Assembly (NCBI GenBank): GCA_973895155.1 | Contig: OZ316893.1 | Coordinates: forward strand, 17,918,001-17,982,000 | Length of the DNA: 64,000 bases | Source: Marsupella aquatica | Taxonomy: Eukaryota; Marchantiophyta | Reading direction: 5' to 3' | Shown: piece after piece, positions 34,900-45,377 of the stretch | Layout: each line of letters opens with the position of its first letter | Position numbering within the stretch: position 1 is the stretch's first letter | Program-made: the position numbers and the translations under genes | The notes under the pieces: generated by a model | Told to the model about the DNA's origin: nothing | Databases searched by the model: none | Seen by the model: only the letters and a program-made list of their open reading frames with translations

Positions 34900-34939
34900 C
34901 ACAACTACATTTTATGGCTGATTAACGGACTTTTAGAAG

Positions 34940-35260
34940 ACATTAATCATGACGTATATGGCCAGCGGAGGAAAGACCTCATTCACGACGTTAATAGAGT
35001 GACGTTAATTACCACGTTTGGGGAGACGCTCTTTACCACGTCCAGAACATTGTTCTTAACGTCGTACAATAGGAGGTATATGATTTTACAACGTGTTAGG
35101 CTACGTAAAATATACCCAACGCTCGTGTTTAAGTTTACCCATAAACGTCGTGTCAGGCTACGTAACAAAACATTAACCACGTCTAGTACGTCGTAATGTG
35201 CAATGCACTAAACGTCGTATTATTTTAGCGTCGTCCGTGGCCGGTATATTATGACCTCTT
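34940..35260. repeat. GACGTTAA/ACGTCGT motif cluster
   Basis: About ten occurrences in both orientations: for example gacgttaatagagtgacg near 34986, aacgtcgt near 35058, 35146 and 35208, and cgtcgt near 35186. Similar clusters lie at 36260-36470 and 41020-41180. Such short subterminal motifs are typical binding sites for CACTA TNPA-like proteins. The remaining sequence to 35637 holds no recognised gene. Confidence 0.6.
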
Positions 35261-35637
35261 TTGAGACGTTTGGGTAAGTTGACATAGTAGGGGACGATGT
35301 ATCGTGCTCTTGTTGTGCGATGTACGTTGGCTTATGTAGGGCTCAACGATGTACTGTGGTGCTTAAAGGTCTTATAAAGGAGGACGTATACGGGAGTACA
35401 TACATCTTATTACACATTGCACTATCTGGGTGGGGTCCTTGTTAGGGTTCAGCTCACACACAATATAACCATGTGTTTTTACATATTGTAACCCGGAATG
35501 AGGTGCCACCACAAATGGGTGGCCTGAATCAAAATGACAAAAAATATGTACATAATGCATGGAGGACCTCCTGCTACTGAAATACCTACAACCTAATGCC
35601 GTTGAGAATGGGGCCTATCACGTCCCCATCCTCCGCC

Positions 35638-37277
35638 TCATTGCCGACGCAACTGATACTGCTGGGCATCCTGCTCTGAGGCACTGCTACTGCCTTCTGG
35701 TTCCGGTGCAGCCAAGGGTGGAGCCTTGCCTCTAGGTTTTGGCACTATCTGCCTGGTGCTACGTGTTACCCTAGTGGACCGCCTCTTACCACTCCTCCTT
35801 CTCCTCTCTATCTCTCCCTCTCTCTCTATCTCTATCTCCCTTTGTCTCTCCCTTCCTTGTCCTCTGGCCCTATGAGTCTCTAGTGCAGAGAAAAGGTCAC
35901 GAGAAGTGGAGCCCTGCTGACCGCAAGGTACTGGGTCCTCCTCCTGGGTACCCTCCTCCAGGGCTACAGTGTTGGGCTCCTCATCCTCCTCAATGGGTCG
36001 TGCTACTAAACCCTCTGGTGCAGTCCAATCCACCTGTGCACAAGATACAATTTCAGTCTAGGTTTGCATAAGATGCAATTTCAGTCTAGGTCTATGGAAT
36101 GGTACTGAACAAGCTAGCACACTTACCGGGTGGTCTTCCGGAACAGAGTCAAGCTTTGCCCATAGGGCTGCCGGGCCATATCGCTTAGAGTATAGCCGCT
36201 CTTGCTCACTCGGCTTGGCATCTCGGCCATACTTCCGCTTCTACAGCAAAGGGAAGTTATGTTGTTCAGGGCGATGTTATTTACCTATCATCATACGACG
36301 TTACTAATACATACGTCGTCCATTAAGACGTTCAGGGGGACTCCATAGTATTAACGTCGACAAGACAACGTTAATACAATGCTAACATAGTTAGAGGCAA
36401 GGTACTACTAAGAAAACATCGTAAGAGGGAAGGTAATGTGCGGCCAAGACGACGTTAATACTAAAAAATGACGTAAAGCACAGGATTTCACCGCAGCAGC
36501 ACACGACCACAGAATGCAGACTTCAATGAGTATAGAGTGAGTCACTGCACTTACATAGGTTGCAAGAAATCCTCCCCATCCTCCCTGCCCCCAAAAATTA
36601 GCCACCTTCTTGCCACTTGCTTTTCAAACAGCAGTGGCCTTGTCTCCCATATGCACTCGCTTGCCAACTGGGGTGTCTGGGGCTGCTTCCAATTCGGAGA
36701 CAATCAATTTGAAGTCCTCTTCACTCATCCCATCAGGTTTCTTGTAATCCCCTGTCCTCAAGCATCTCAGTTTTTGGACCTTGGCTCTCCACTTGAAACG
36801 CCGATCAGCTAGGTGATTCACGATCTTCTTCCTAATGTGGCGGTAGTCAATCTCTCGCCCATTTTTGAATCCAGCCTGCACGTCATTCAGGAGCAATTGG
36901 AACTTCTTTTGGTTATGCACAAGCTCCTTCCAAGTAGTCCAACCGGGACAACGTTTAGCTATGCACATCTGCACTCTGTTTGTGAGTGCTTTCTCATCCA
37001 TGACGTCCGGCCTAGCATCAAAAGCGGCAAGGGTGATGGTGGGAAGGTGCTCCCTGTTGGCAGAAGCAGCTGCAGCTTGCTGAGAAGGACGTCGCCGCTC
37101 TGGAGGAAACAATCGTGAGTGGTCTTCTCTCCTCTCTGCTCCTATATGTCAATCTCCCCTATGTCTCTTGCTAGAAGTGCCTGCATTGTGGTCATTGGAT
37201 CCTTTCCCCTTTTGCCTTCTTCTTTCAGTGCTACTGTTTGACGAAGAACGAGATCGCCTCCTCCTCCTCCTATGTTG
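35638..37277 (-). pseudogene. CACTA accessory (TNPA-like) gene, C-terminal exons
   Basis: Read on the minus strand, an Arg/Ser-rich segment (near 37270-37110) precedes a 160-residue domain: IAKRCPGWTTWKELV, IRKKIVNHLADRRFKWRAKVQKLR and GMSEEDFKLIVSELEA, then VANFWGQGGWGGFLATY up to a GTAAGT donor near 36550. A short exon has SEQERLYSKRYGPAALWAKLDSV (36240-36130). The last exon encodes a charged tail with ERERQREIEIEREGEIERRRR (36033-35638). The domain is similar in layout to Transposase_24 proteins. The 5' part of the gene is at 40388-40847, across the B2 insertion. Name is by analogy; confidence is moderate. Confidence 0.5.
36260..36470. repeat. GACGTTAA/ACGTCGT motif cluster in an intron
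   Basis: Motifs include acgacgttactaa (36296), acgtcgtcc (36314), taacgtcgac (36352) and acaacgttaatac (36367). They lie between exons of the minus-strand gene and match the cluster at 34940-35260. Confidence 0.55.
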
Positions 37278-37330
37278 CCGATTGTGGATATACAGTAAAC
37301 TTGAAAAGCTAAGATTAAGTGCAAATTTTT

Positions 37331-39167
37331 AAATTTTCTGGTCGCTATCTAGCCCAGCTATACTCCGCTTTTGATTGCTCACTTCCTGAGGAGGTGATGG
37401 AGAGAGATTATCTTATGGAAGAAATCTCCAAGTTGTGGGAACAAGATGAAATTATGCCTACTACAGCAGAAGAGGCAAACGTCATATCGCCAGCTTCTCC
37501 AGGCAGCCGGGCAAGTCTTCACAATTCAAGTCCTTCAGATGAGGTACCCATGGACCTAGAAGCACTTACTACAGATGCTGAGATGATAGACTACCCAGGG
37601 ATCCCCTCACCACCCCTTTCCACAGGAATTGGGAAGTTTCCTATTCGACTTGCACAGGACGACTCCAATCAGACCCTGATCAGTAAGGTGTGTGCTTTGC
37701 TCAACTGTGACTTTCATTCACTGTACGAGACCATTGAGCAATTGCGCCATGACGCAGTGACACAGGTTCCTCCTTCTGCACTTTCATCTCCGGATCATGA
37801 GAATTCGCCATCATCTTCACCTCCAGCAGAAATTCAGCTCTCCACAGAGGAACTTTTTGCTGTTAAGACTAGGGCTCAAATCTCAGTTCCATCCCCTACG
37901 GACTTGAAGAAGACCTCACCTACAAATTCAGAGCCTCCTCCCTGCTCATCTGTAGAACATCACTCCTGCCTTAAGATTGTCCATGAGTTAACTACTATGT
38001 TAGGCTGCCGTTCAGAAGAAGTCACCTCCATAGTCGATGAATTTCTTGATAGACCTGAACCTTCACGCTCCCCACTGCCATCCTCTCAGTTTCCCTATAG
38101 TCCTGATTCAAATTATGAGCCTACTGATAGTCTACCTCATAAATCTTTGCACTCCACACAGCCCTTCTCTCAGCAAGGATTTCCCTTTTCTGAAGATTCT
38201 GATCCTCCATCCACACCAGAATACTTCTCTCCCTATGATATTCCAGTCTATGACTCACCAGATCAGGGATTCGAAAGAGTTAATGCATGCAGCCTTGCGA
38301 TCTAACCCCAACCTTGTTGCAGTTGTCACTTCTTCTACCCAGACTCCTAGAAATGCTATCATCTATAAAATGGAGCCTAGAACACCAGAGCAACAAGTCC
38401 AGAAGTATGTCACCACTTGTAAGGTTATGCATGCTAATACACCGCCTATAAGTGAGTTCTGGAGGTTTTATTATTTGAAGAAAGCAGAGGCTAGCTACAT
38501 TTTTGATCTCAGGATGATTGGTACCTCTCGCGTGGAGTTGGCTCAGTTTGATGAGTACTGGACAGATTCAGTCTACTTCCGACCTATACTGGCCGTTATG
38601 TTTCTACAAGGTGATGTTGAAGTTGATGACCCGGATTTAATCCTGGCCTATTTGGGAAATATAGCCGCTTATGCTTTAGATTTCTTACTGATTTTTCTAA
38701 AACAGAGCAACAAGTCTACTACCCCTGATCACCTATATATTCCCACTGGACCCAAGGTTATCCTTACTTCAACCACTTCTTATGAAGACAAGCAACGAGT
38801 ATGGAACAACATCAGCACGCAGCAGCTAACAAACTACACTCGCTACTTCCGGGATGTGCAGTGGAAATTACGATCCTCCTACAACAAGATGCTGAGTACA
38901 GAGATGTTCTTACAATTCTACCCATCTGTCTACGCCAACTCGTGCAATTGTTTAGATGTCATAGGCATCTTACGGGAAGCAATCAGAATCAACCAGTGCT
39001 TTTTGGAGAAAAGGATGCCACTTATGTATTGGGGAAGACAGATGAGATGTCTACCTTACATCCGGGATCAACCTCACTGTGATGAAGTAAAGGAAGCTAT
39101 TCGGACGCGCACTATTTGGAAAGTAGAAATTAGAGAACCAGAGGATATTCGACAACCAAAAGATTGA
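37331..39167 (+). pseudogene. Family B LTR-borne protein, copy B2
   Basis: This is the best-preserved C-terminal two thirds of the family B protein, in two long frames joined near 38290. It begins within GRYLAQLYSAFDCSLPEE, aligned with YLSQLYQAYDCLHPEE of B1. The linker holds two related motifs: LISKVCALLNCDFHSLYETIEQL (near 37678) and IVHELTTMLGCRSEEVTSIVDEF (near 37974). The C-terminal domain reads PPISEFWRFYYLKKAEAS, MIGTSRVELAQFDEYWTD, FLQGDVEVDDPDLILAYLGN and MPLMYWGRQMRCLPYI. It ends EPEDIRQPKD. The product is unknown; no nuclease, polymerase or zinc-finger motif is visible. Confidence 0.65.
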
Positions 39168-39384
39168 AGCAGACCTGCAATTTTGTTAAGTGTCAGAGGC
39201 AGTTTCAGTTACTGTACCCCGCTCGATTTTATTAGACATGTTTTAAGATTCCAAAACTCATCAAGTCTTTTTCAGTAGACAGCTTATACATAGGAAAACA
39301 CATTGGCAAAGTCTCAATCACTTTGGATTGTAGTTAGAAAGTTAGAAATACTTTAGTTTGCTGAGTTTAGGGTTATCGTTAAGT

Positions 39385-39478
39385 TCCCGCGACTACGACT
39401 TTACGATCTTACGATCTTATGATCTTACGAACCTACGCTTTTACGAATTACGATCTTACGATACTACGGTAAACTTAA
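39385..39478 (+). repeat. TTTACGATCTTACGA-type array, 3' side of B2 gene
   Basis: Units of TTACGATC are related to the TTTACGAGT arrays of B1 and B3 and sit at the same place, about 220 bp after the stop codon. Confidence 0.75.
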
Positions 39479-40387
39479 CTTAGTTAGTTTTAGACCTTTT
39501 CATACTTAGTTTTCATTTTTGACTTTTTGAGGGTTTTGAAGGGTCATGACTCTTCAACCCCCAAGGGTTTTTCCTCGATGTTTTTCACTATAAGTATCTT
39601 CCACTACTAATAAACAGAAGTAAGTAAGTCAGACATGACTTGTTGCCCCTTGGTGTTGTCCTTGTGATTTTGGACTTTTTGAAGTTCAGAGCAGGCAATC
39701 CTAGGAGGGACTTACCTCCTTCTTGTATTTTGGAACCCAAATACTTGAAGTAAAACCTCAGTTATGAATCTCGTGAATTATAATGTCAGATTCCGCTTTG
39801 GTGACACATTGTAATCTCACAAGTTCTTAGAGTTAACCCATTGAGTTTAAGTTGCATTGGAAATGATGTTTTCACCTTCATGTTGCTTAGTACCATCTAA
39901 ATGCTGAAGTATTTATCCTTTTAGATCTTGACTAAGTATCACTTAGGAAGAAAGGTCAAGACATGTTGCCGGCATTTTAAAAGGATACTCTAGTATGCAG
40001 TTTAGATCTGAAAAGCTGTGTGGATTTGAATTCCCTTAAAGTCATTCCATTATTGCTTATGTCTAAGGAGTAACCTTGGTATATTCCAAACTCCCTTAAG
40101 CATACTCTAAGAGATTTTTCCTTGTGTTTTGTTAATTGCAACCTTTTGCTTAATTGATGGTTATATGATGTTGAGTTATCATCAAAAACTGCTCACCGCT
40201 GTGGAGCGATCTTCAAAGTACCTAATTAAAGTAGTCAAGATTGATTACTATGTGTGACACAACAGCTTAAAGCTTTATTTTTAGTTTATTACATCAAACC
40301 AACCCAATCTTGTTCTTAACGGGAACGAATACCGAGTTTAGAGACGTAAAAGAGTTCTTTTGGTTCTCTATAGCAAACTACACCGAT

Positions 40388-40847
40388 GGTCCCTCCTATC
40401 ATCTTCTGGCCTGTATCTCTCATGTGGGATTGTCACTTGACTCTTGATAGGAGTTCGAGCTGCTACCTGAGAATCTAGTTGAATCCCAGTGAAGGCAAGA
40501 TCATCCCAACCCTCGTCTGGTAGACTCAGGAACGAAGGCAACATATCAATCGATGCCCCATCAAGCTCGAGCGCGGATTCAGGCACTTCAATCGCGGCCC
40601 CCTCCTCAATCTCGGCCCCCTCCTCGTCGGCAGGAGTGTTGGCCTCAATACTCTCCAGGTATTCTATAAACCTGGACTCCTTTGTTCCTTGTCCTCCCAT
40701 GAATTGCCAGCTGTGGTTGAATGCTTGAACTAGTGAATGTGTCGAACATAGGGCTCGATGCACCTTCTCCAACTCCTCTGGATGCTCCAGACCCACCTTC
40801 AGTGCATCAAAGTTCACACTACAAGGAAGATAGCCTGGATACGACAT
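40388..40847 (-). pseudogene. CACTA accessory gene, first exon
   Basis: The frame starts MSYPGYLPCSVNFDALKVGL at 40847. It is acidic in the middle (ADEEGAEIEEGAAIEVPE) and runs to YRPEDDRRDHR, where B2 is inserted. On the other side of B2 the minus-strand text continues in an Arg-rich stretch (RRRRRRSRSSSNSS near 37260), consistent with one gene. It diverges from the transposase gene starting at 41237. No known domain is seen in this exon. Confidence 0.5.
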
Positions 40848-41236
40848 GGCAGACTATTCTGTGAGCGATTATGTGAGGTAGAGGAGGCAAGGAGAGGTAA
40901 GGACTAGAGGTGGGGAATGTCGAATGTGAGTTACATTCAAACACTCCCTCGATGTTTCCCAAAGGAAATGACCGGGGATGCCTAACCTCGCGGATCCGCC
41001 GTTTTCCTGATTTTATGTCATTATAGACATCGTTACGTGAAACGACGTACAGAATACATCGTACTTAATGACGTTAATCTAGATAAACGTCGTCCTTCGT
41101 GTTTTAAAGGTCATTGTTTGCGGGTCCATTGATGACGTTAAATGTTAGGGTTTCTTCGAAAAATGACGTTAAGGCCTTGTAACGTACTGTATGGCATTGT
41201 ACTTTAGGGTTAGGGTTTGTGTGGTAGGTTTAGGGT
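40848..41236. promoter_or_regulatory. Divergent promoter region with ACGTT motifs and telo-box-like tract
   Basis: Between two divergent genes. GACGTTAA/ACGTCGT motifs recur at 41020-41180. TTAGGGTTAGGGTTTG and TTTAGGGTTTGG (41204-41240) contain the plant telo-box AAACCCTAA on the minus strand. Function is inferred from position. Confidence 0.45.
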
Positions 41237-41825
41237 TTGGATCCTTCCCTACGCATTAATCAAAGACGGTTCAATTTGTTGCAGGGCATGGTGATCTATG
41301 CATCGGACTCTCTGTCTGATGAGAGAGATGATGGGGATACGAGTCTTGGCTCCAGATACCGGCATCGTGATAGGGGTAGAGACTATTTGCCGGATAGGAG
41401 GAGGGATCATTTTCTGGTTAGGAGGAGGGACTATACGCCGGATAGGTGGAGGGATGACTCACTGGATAGGAGGGATTATTTGCCGTAGAGGAGGGATTAT
41501 TCACCAGAGAGCAGGGGTCGTGAGTCATTGCCCCGGAGGACGACTAGTGGATCTTGACATCATCACTGTCCCAATCATGAGGACGGAAGGAGAGAGAGGA
41601 GCCGCCATCATCGGTCACACCGTCGCCGGCGATCACATGAGCCCCAGGCATACAACTCACCTTTGCCAGTGGAGGTGGGGTTTGGAGCGGCCATGGCTGC
41701 TCTTCATGGTATTGGACCAGTCCGCAAGATGCCTTGCCCTTGTAGACGATGCAAGGGCGTTGTATCTCACGAGAGCACTACCATCGTTAGCCACTTAGGG
41801 TTGTTATGTTCCACCGACACCAGAG
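41237..41825 (+). pseudogene. CACTA TNP2 first exon: Arg-Asp repeats and Transposase-associated domain
   Basis: The N-terminus has about six degenerate repeats of the type RRRDYTPDR (41370-41530), followed by an Arg/His-rich run. The end carries KMPCPCRRCKGVVSHESTTIVSHLG (41725-41800), the Cys-rich Transposase-associated domain found at the N-terminus of plant TNP2 proteins. The exon ends at AG/GTAAGT (41825/41826). Two in-frame stops (near 41487 and 41556) and frame changes break it. Downstream in the same direction are a SET-like segment and then the TNP2 acidic linker and core start. Confidence 0.65.
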
Positions 41826-41896
41826 GTAAGTTTTATCCTTTTGCACAACCATTTTGAGTAACTTTAACTTTTACTAGGTTGGGGTAGGTTGGCTTC

Positions 41897-42775
41897 TTGA
41901 GCAATGTTCATGTTTCTCGCTTTATGAAATATTGTTGCATACATGTGGAACAGATTCTTATTGTACGGTCTCCCCCTAAGGACCGCATGAGAGAGGTTGC
42001 ACGTCGAGCGCTCTCTGCACTGGTCCCCCCATCGGCACTAGATGCCACCTTACGGGCAATAGACCGTGTATTTGATAGGGTGAGGGTGGCACGGGTGCAC
42101 CCTATTGAGAGGGGAGTAGTGGTCAGTACTAGACCACGGTCGTTGGAGTCTCGTCCGCCTAGGATGAGGCCACCCCGTTGCCCTTTTCTTGATGCAGCTA
42201 GTGCCCGGGAACCGAGAGAGTTACGTGGGAGAGCCTTGGACATCATAAAGGACTCATTTCCTACCCAATTTGGGCTCCCATTGGACCTTCCAATCAGGGA
42301 ACCTATCATAGTTTGGGGCCGCCCTTGGGTCCTCCTTCCCTCCACATTGGGCCCCTCCGTAGGATTAGGATTATTTGCACTTGTAGATATTGTGGTCCCT
42401 GATGGTTGTGAGCCCGAGGACTTGCCTCAGCTCTTTCCATTCTATGGGCCAAAGTATTATGCACAGCGATGGCGCATCTTGTCTCGACAATGTCCGACCT
42501 TTGGTCGATATGGCATGTCTGTCAAGCTAGACCCTAGGTATGCTCAGATGGATGGTTATCCACCCCGCACTGGAAACTTGGCAGGTTACATCAATAGCAC
42601 TGTGGGTTGTCGGTGTTTAGGGTTTAGGCCAAACGCTGAGTGGCACGAGTACCATGACCAGACCCACCCTCGTTTGCCACAGGCTTGTACTCATTACATC
42701 TTGACCCATGCTAGCCGCACCATTTGAGCAGGGGAAGAGATTTTTGTAGATTATGATTGGCATTGAGGATGGACA
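41897..42775 (+). pseudogene. SET-domain protein segment inside the CACTA transposase gene
   Basis: A 290-residue frame, possibly an exon or a captured gene. Its C-terminal half matches the SET methyltransferase fold: VGLGLFALVDIVVPDG (near 42357), LFPFYGPKYYAQRW, then GNLAGYINSTVG (near 42570), corresponding to the NHS block. YILTHASRTI, a TGA (42726-42728) and AGEEIFVDYDWH follow, corresponding to the final GEELxxDY motif. SET domains transfer methyl groups to lysines, usually on histones. The N-terminal half (VRSPPKDRMREVARRALSAL) is unrecognised. Without the TGA the SET core would be complete. No splice phase links it neatly to the flanking transposase exons. Confidence 0.65.
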
Positions 42776-42882
42776 TGATACATTCAGAATATATGGACCC
42801 ATTGTTGCATATTGCATTAAATCATATTTTATTATTTGTTTGATTATAATGTTGTATTAAATAATGATTTTAACAATTGTAG

Positions 42883-43515
42883 GATGGTGCATACATTACC
42901 CCTACACCTCACCCATCCATGATGATGATGTCAGCGCGTGACTTTCACCTACGGGCCACTCTGCACTGTTCTGATGAGGAAGATGTTGAGGGGGATAGTG
43001 ACCATGAGGAGTACCATGATGCATATGATGGAGACTTTGATGAGGACAATGGAGATGAGGGGGATGCACCCATTCTTGAAGAGGAAGCTTTTGCCCACCT
43101 TGTGGACGTTCACTTTGGACCACATGCACCTCAGGGCGAGAGGCCTACCATGGAAGTAGACCAGGAAGATTGGGACCAGTTGGAAATGGAAGCCAGAACT
43201 CCACTCTTCCTGGATTCTCCATCATCACGGTAAGTCTCATGATTGAATAGTATCATGTGTCGACCATTACTTACCACACCCAATGTGTCGATCATTACTT
43301 ACCACACCCAATGTCATACCTCAAACTAATTGCATACAATTCCCTGGTTTCACAAATGCAGGTTGGGTGCCACTTTGTTGATGTTGAATTTTCAGGGAGT
43401 TTTCAACACTTCAGACGTCCATACAGATGCACTATTCCAGCTATTCCACAAAAAACTCTTGCCCCAACCAAACACTCTCCCTGGGTGTGTGAGGGAAGCT
43501 AAGAAGTTGTTAACC
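42883..43515 (+). pseudogene. CACTA TNP2 acidic linker and start of catalytic region
   Basis: After a plausible acceptor (ATTGTAG at 42882) an acidic segment (EEDVEGDSDHEEYHDAYDGD) leads to WDQLEMEARTPLFLDSPSSR. A GTAAGT donor follows at 43230 and the next exon starts at 43362 (acceptor AAATGCAG) with LGATLLMLNFQGVFNTSDV and LFQLFHKKLLPQPNTLPG, then AKKLLT. This is the conserved run-in to plant Transposase_21. Similarity ends at about 43515, so the catalytic core is missing. The part at 12213-12971 belongs to another copy, on the other strand. Confidence 0.75.
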
Positions 43516-43679
43516 TTGTCGTGCACATACACATCGCTACACAACATACATCGCTTGTCACATACATCCAAACATAGTCACACTGCCACATCACAAACAC
43601 AAGAGAATGGAATACAAGTGGAACTCATGTCCACACGTCCAAAACCCACAATAATCTCCATACAATCGGCACAACTGAT

Positions 43680-44426
43680 TCAGGTGTGCATGGCTGCCTC
43701 AATTTCAATAAGAGATCCCTTGTCTCCCTTAAATATTGTGCAGAGCACTCGAGGATGGTATTTTGGATTGCTAGGGTTCTCCTCGGTAACAAGCATCCAT
43801 GAGTACAGCCTGTGATTTCCATCGAAGACAGAGAACATCTTATCTTTCAGCATGAGAAAATCTGGATCGGCCTCGCATTCAGCCTCAAACTTCTCGTTCT
43901 CCAATTGCCAAATTGGATCCCATGACTCACAAATTTCCTGGGTACAGGTCAGAACAATTCCATTCTCATCCATTGGCTAAACATAGAAACGCATTCCTAT
44001 GGAGGAATTGTAACCCATACTGCAAAATGAGTCTTTCAGCTTCTCGATGGAAGAGCTATCTTTCAGCAAAGTACGAACCACCTCCATGTGAACCAATTGG
44101 CATAGAGGGATTTGAGGCGGCTTCTTGTCAAATCCACGAGAATCCTTTCCAAAACACATGACATGTTTTGAGATGAGATCAGTCTCCGCGAGTGCGCAGT
44201 CCAAAACATCTTGGATCGCAATCGTGTTGAGGTTCTCCATCTTTCTACGCAGAAATTTAGGAACCAAAACAACGCTAACAGAAGTAGGAGGCAACAACTT
44301 TGTGGAACGAGTTACACGATGTGTATAAACTGAACCAGTAAACGAAGACTACGAGGATTCAGAATAAGCTCGCTCTTGGTCAGGAGCAGCACTATACCCT
44401 CTGGATGAAGAGGGGAATACCTCCAT
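43680..44426 (-). pseudogene. ParB-like (DGNHR-motif) protein gene next to transposon C
   Basis: The ATG at 44426 gives MEVFPSSSRGYS. The frame is nearly continuous for about 248 residues, with a TAG near 44350 and one (RFYV, stop, PMDENG) near 43977. Core features are RRKMENLNTIAIQDVLDCAL, then CESWDPIWQLENEKFEAEC and MFSVFDGNHRLYSWMLV. The D-G-N-H-R-L motif resembles the ParB/sulfiredoxin-type fold, where DGxHR lies in the nucleotide-binding pocket. The gene diverges from the C1 transposase (45378), with five palindromes between them. Host or transposon origin is unresolved; a shared promoter region suggests a two-gene element. Confidence 0.5.
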
Positions 44427-45377
44427 CGTCTTCCTTCCAGAAGCGTACGAACTATCGTACAATGAAATTATGGAACTCTAATCAACTCTCAACGTGTAAT
44501 ATATTCTAGAAGGAGGGTGGAGTTCAGCGGAACTTTTTGATTAAAGCAAGAAGCTCGCAAGTTTGGCGGATTCCAACGTATGTATGCGGAGAACTTAATT
44601 AGCTAAATCAAGCGGTAGAAGAAGCGTAACACACACGGAACTTAGAAGTGACCGTTAAATGTTACCATTATGACCGTTTTCCTCCCTCACTCGGAATACT
44701 AGCGCCGGGCGCTATTATAAAAAACTTCCCGTGAAGTAGATAATTGGGATGATTGTCATGGCAGCGCCCGGCGCTAGTAAAAACAACAGCTATATAGAAT
44801 AGGTCTGAAATTGTGCCTCGAATACATAAATTACGTCAAAACAACCCCATATTTAAAGAAATGTCTATTGTTTTAATGGTTTTTGGGAAACATTACTTGC
44901 ATCCTATACTAGCGCCCGACACTAGTGATAACGAGTATTTTCCACCAATAGTTTTAAAAGAATTCACAATTTCATTGATCATTTAAATCCAATTATTTCA
45001 TAGTATTGATGGATATCTGGAGGGTTTTTTGTATACTAGCGCCAGGCGCTAGTATGGAATATCGAGATTTGGGGCGCATTATGTTTGAGATATTTTAGTT
45101 AGCGCTAGGCGCTACTCAAATTGTTCCAACTATACAATATCTTAGAGTCTGTTAAAGATTTTTGTGGTGTCTTTTTTGGCATTATGTATGCGTCTGACAT
45201 CCGGACTTATCGGGGAAAAACGACAAAAATTCGTTTATGGCGCCAACGGATCCTATGTCGACTATGTTTTATCTCTTATACAAACAGATATGTTAACGTG
45301 AAGTTCCCATGTTCGACTGATATAAGCTCCATATTACCATAAACTTTTCTTCCTCGAAACATTATAGCCCTCGTTAT
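44427..45377. repeat. Palindrome cluster 1, between divergent genes
   Basis: Five copies of the TAGCGCCNGGCGCTA family: 44700-44714, 44762-44777, 44910-44925, 45033-45055 and 45100-45114. The fourth is a perfect 23-bp palindrome with 11-bp arms (ATACTAGCGCC and its complement) around one A. The rest of the 950-bp interval is AT-rich and noncoding. Confidence 0.9.

Larger units (their letters stand above)
37283..40382 (+). mobile_element. Family B LTR-like unit, copy B2 (internally deleted)
   Basis: A 3100-bp plus-strand unit with perfect 5-bp duplications CCGAT (37278-37282 and 40383-40387). It starts TGTGGATATACAG and ends GCAAACTACA, the same 3' end as B1 and B3. Compared with B1 and B3 the leader and the N-terminal third of the gene are missing, so the deletion lies just inside the 5' end. 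It interrupts the minus-strand CACTA accessory gene. Confidence 0.8.
34900..43515. mobile_element. Second CACTA-like element (divergent gene pair, contains B2)
   Basis: Inferred from three things. A minus-strand gene (35638-40847) and a plus-strand transposase gene (41237-43515) diverge from a shared promoter region. GACGTTAA/ACGTCGT motifs cluster at 34940-35260, 36260-36470 and 41020-41180, like subterminal motifs of CACTA elements. The copia frame stops exactly at CACAACTACA (34900), a weak CACTA-like end. The right end is not seen; transposase similarity stops at 43515. Confidence 0.5.

Noticed and set aside
34708-35196. One 160-codon plus-strand frame across the copia fragment
   Set aside because: Copia similarity ends near 34899; the rest is the motif-rich CACTA border, so the long frame is accidental.
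40818-40831. CACTACAAGGAAGA, similar to a CACTA terminus
   Set aside because: It lies inside the first exon of the minus-strand accessory gene, has no inverted partner and no 3-bp duplication that I can find.
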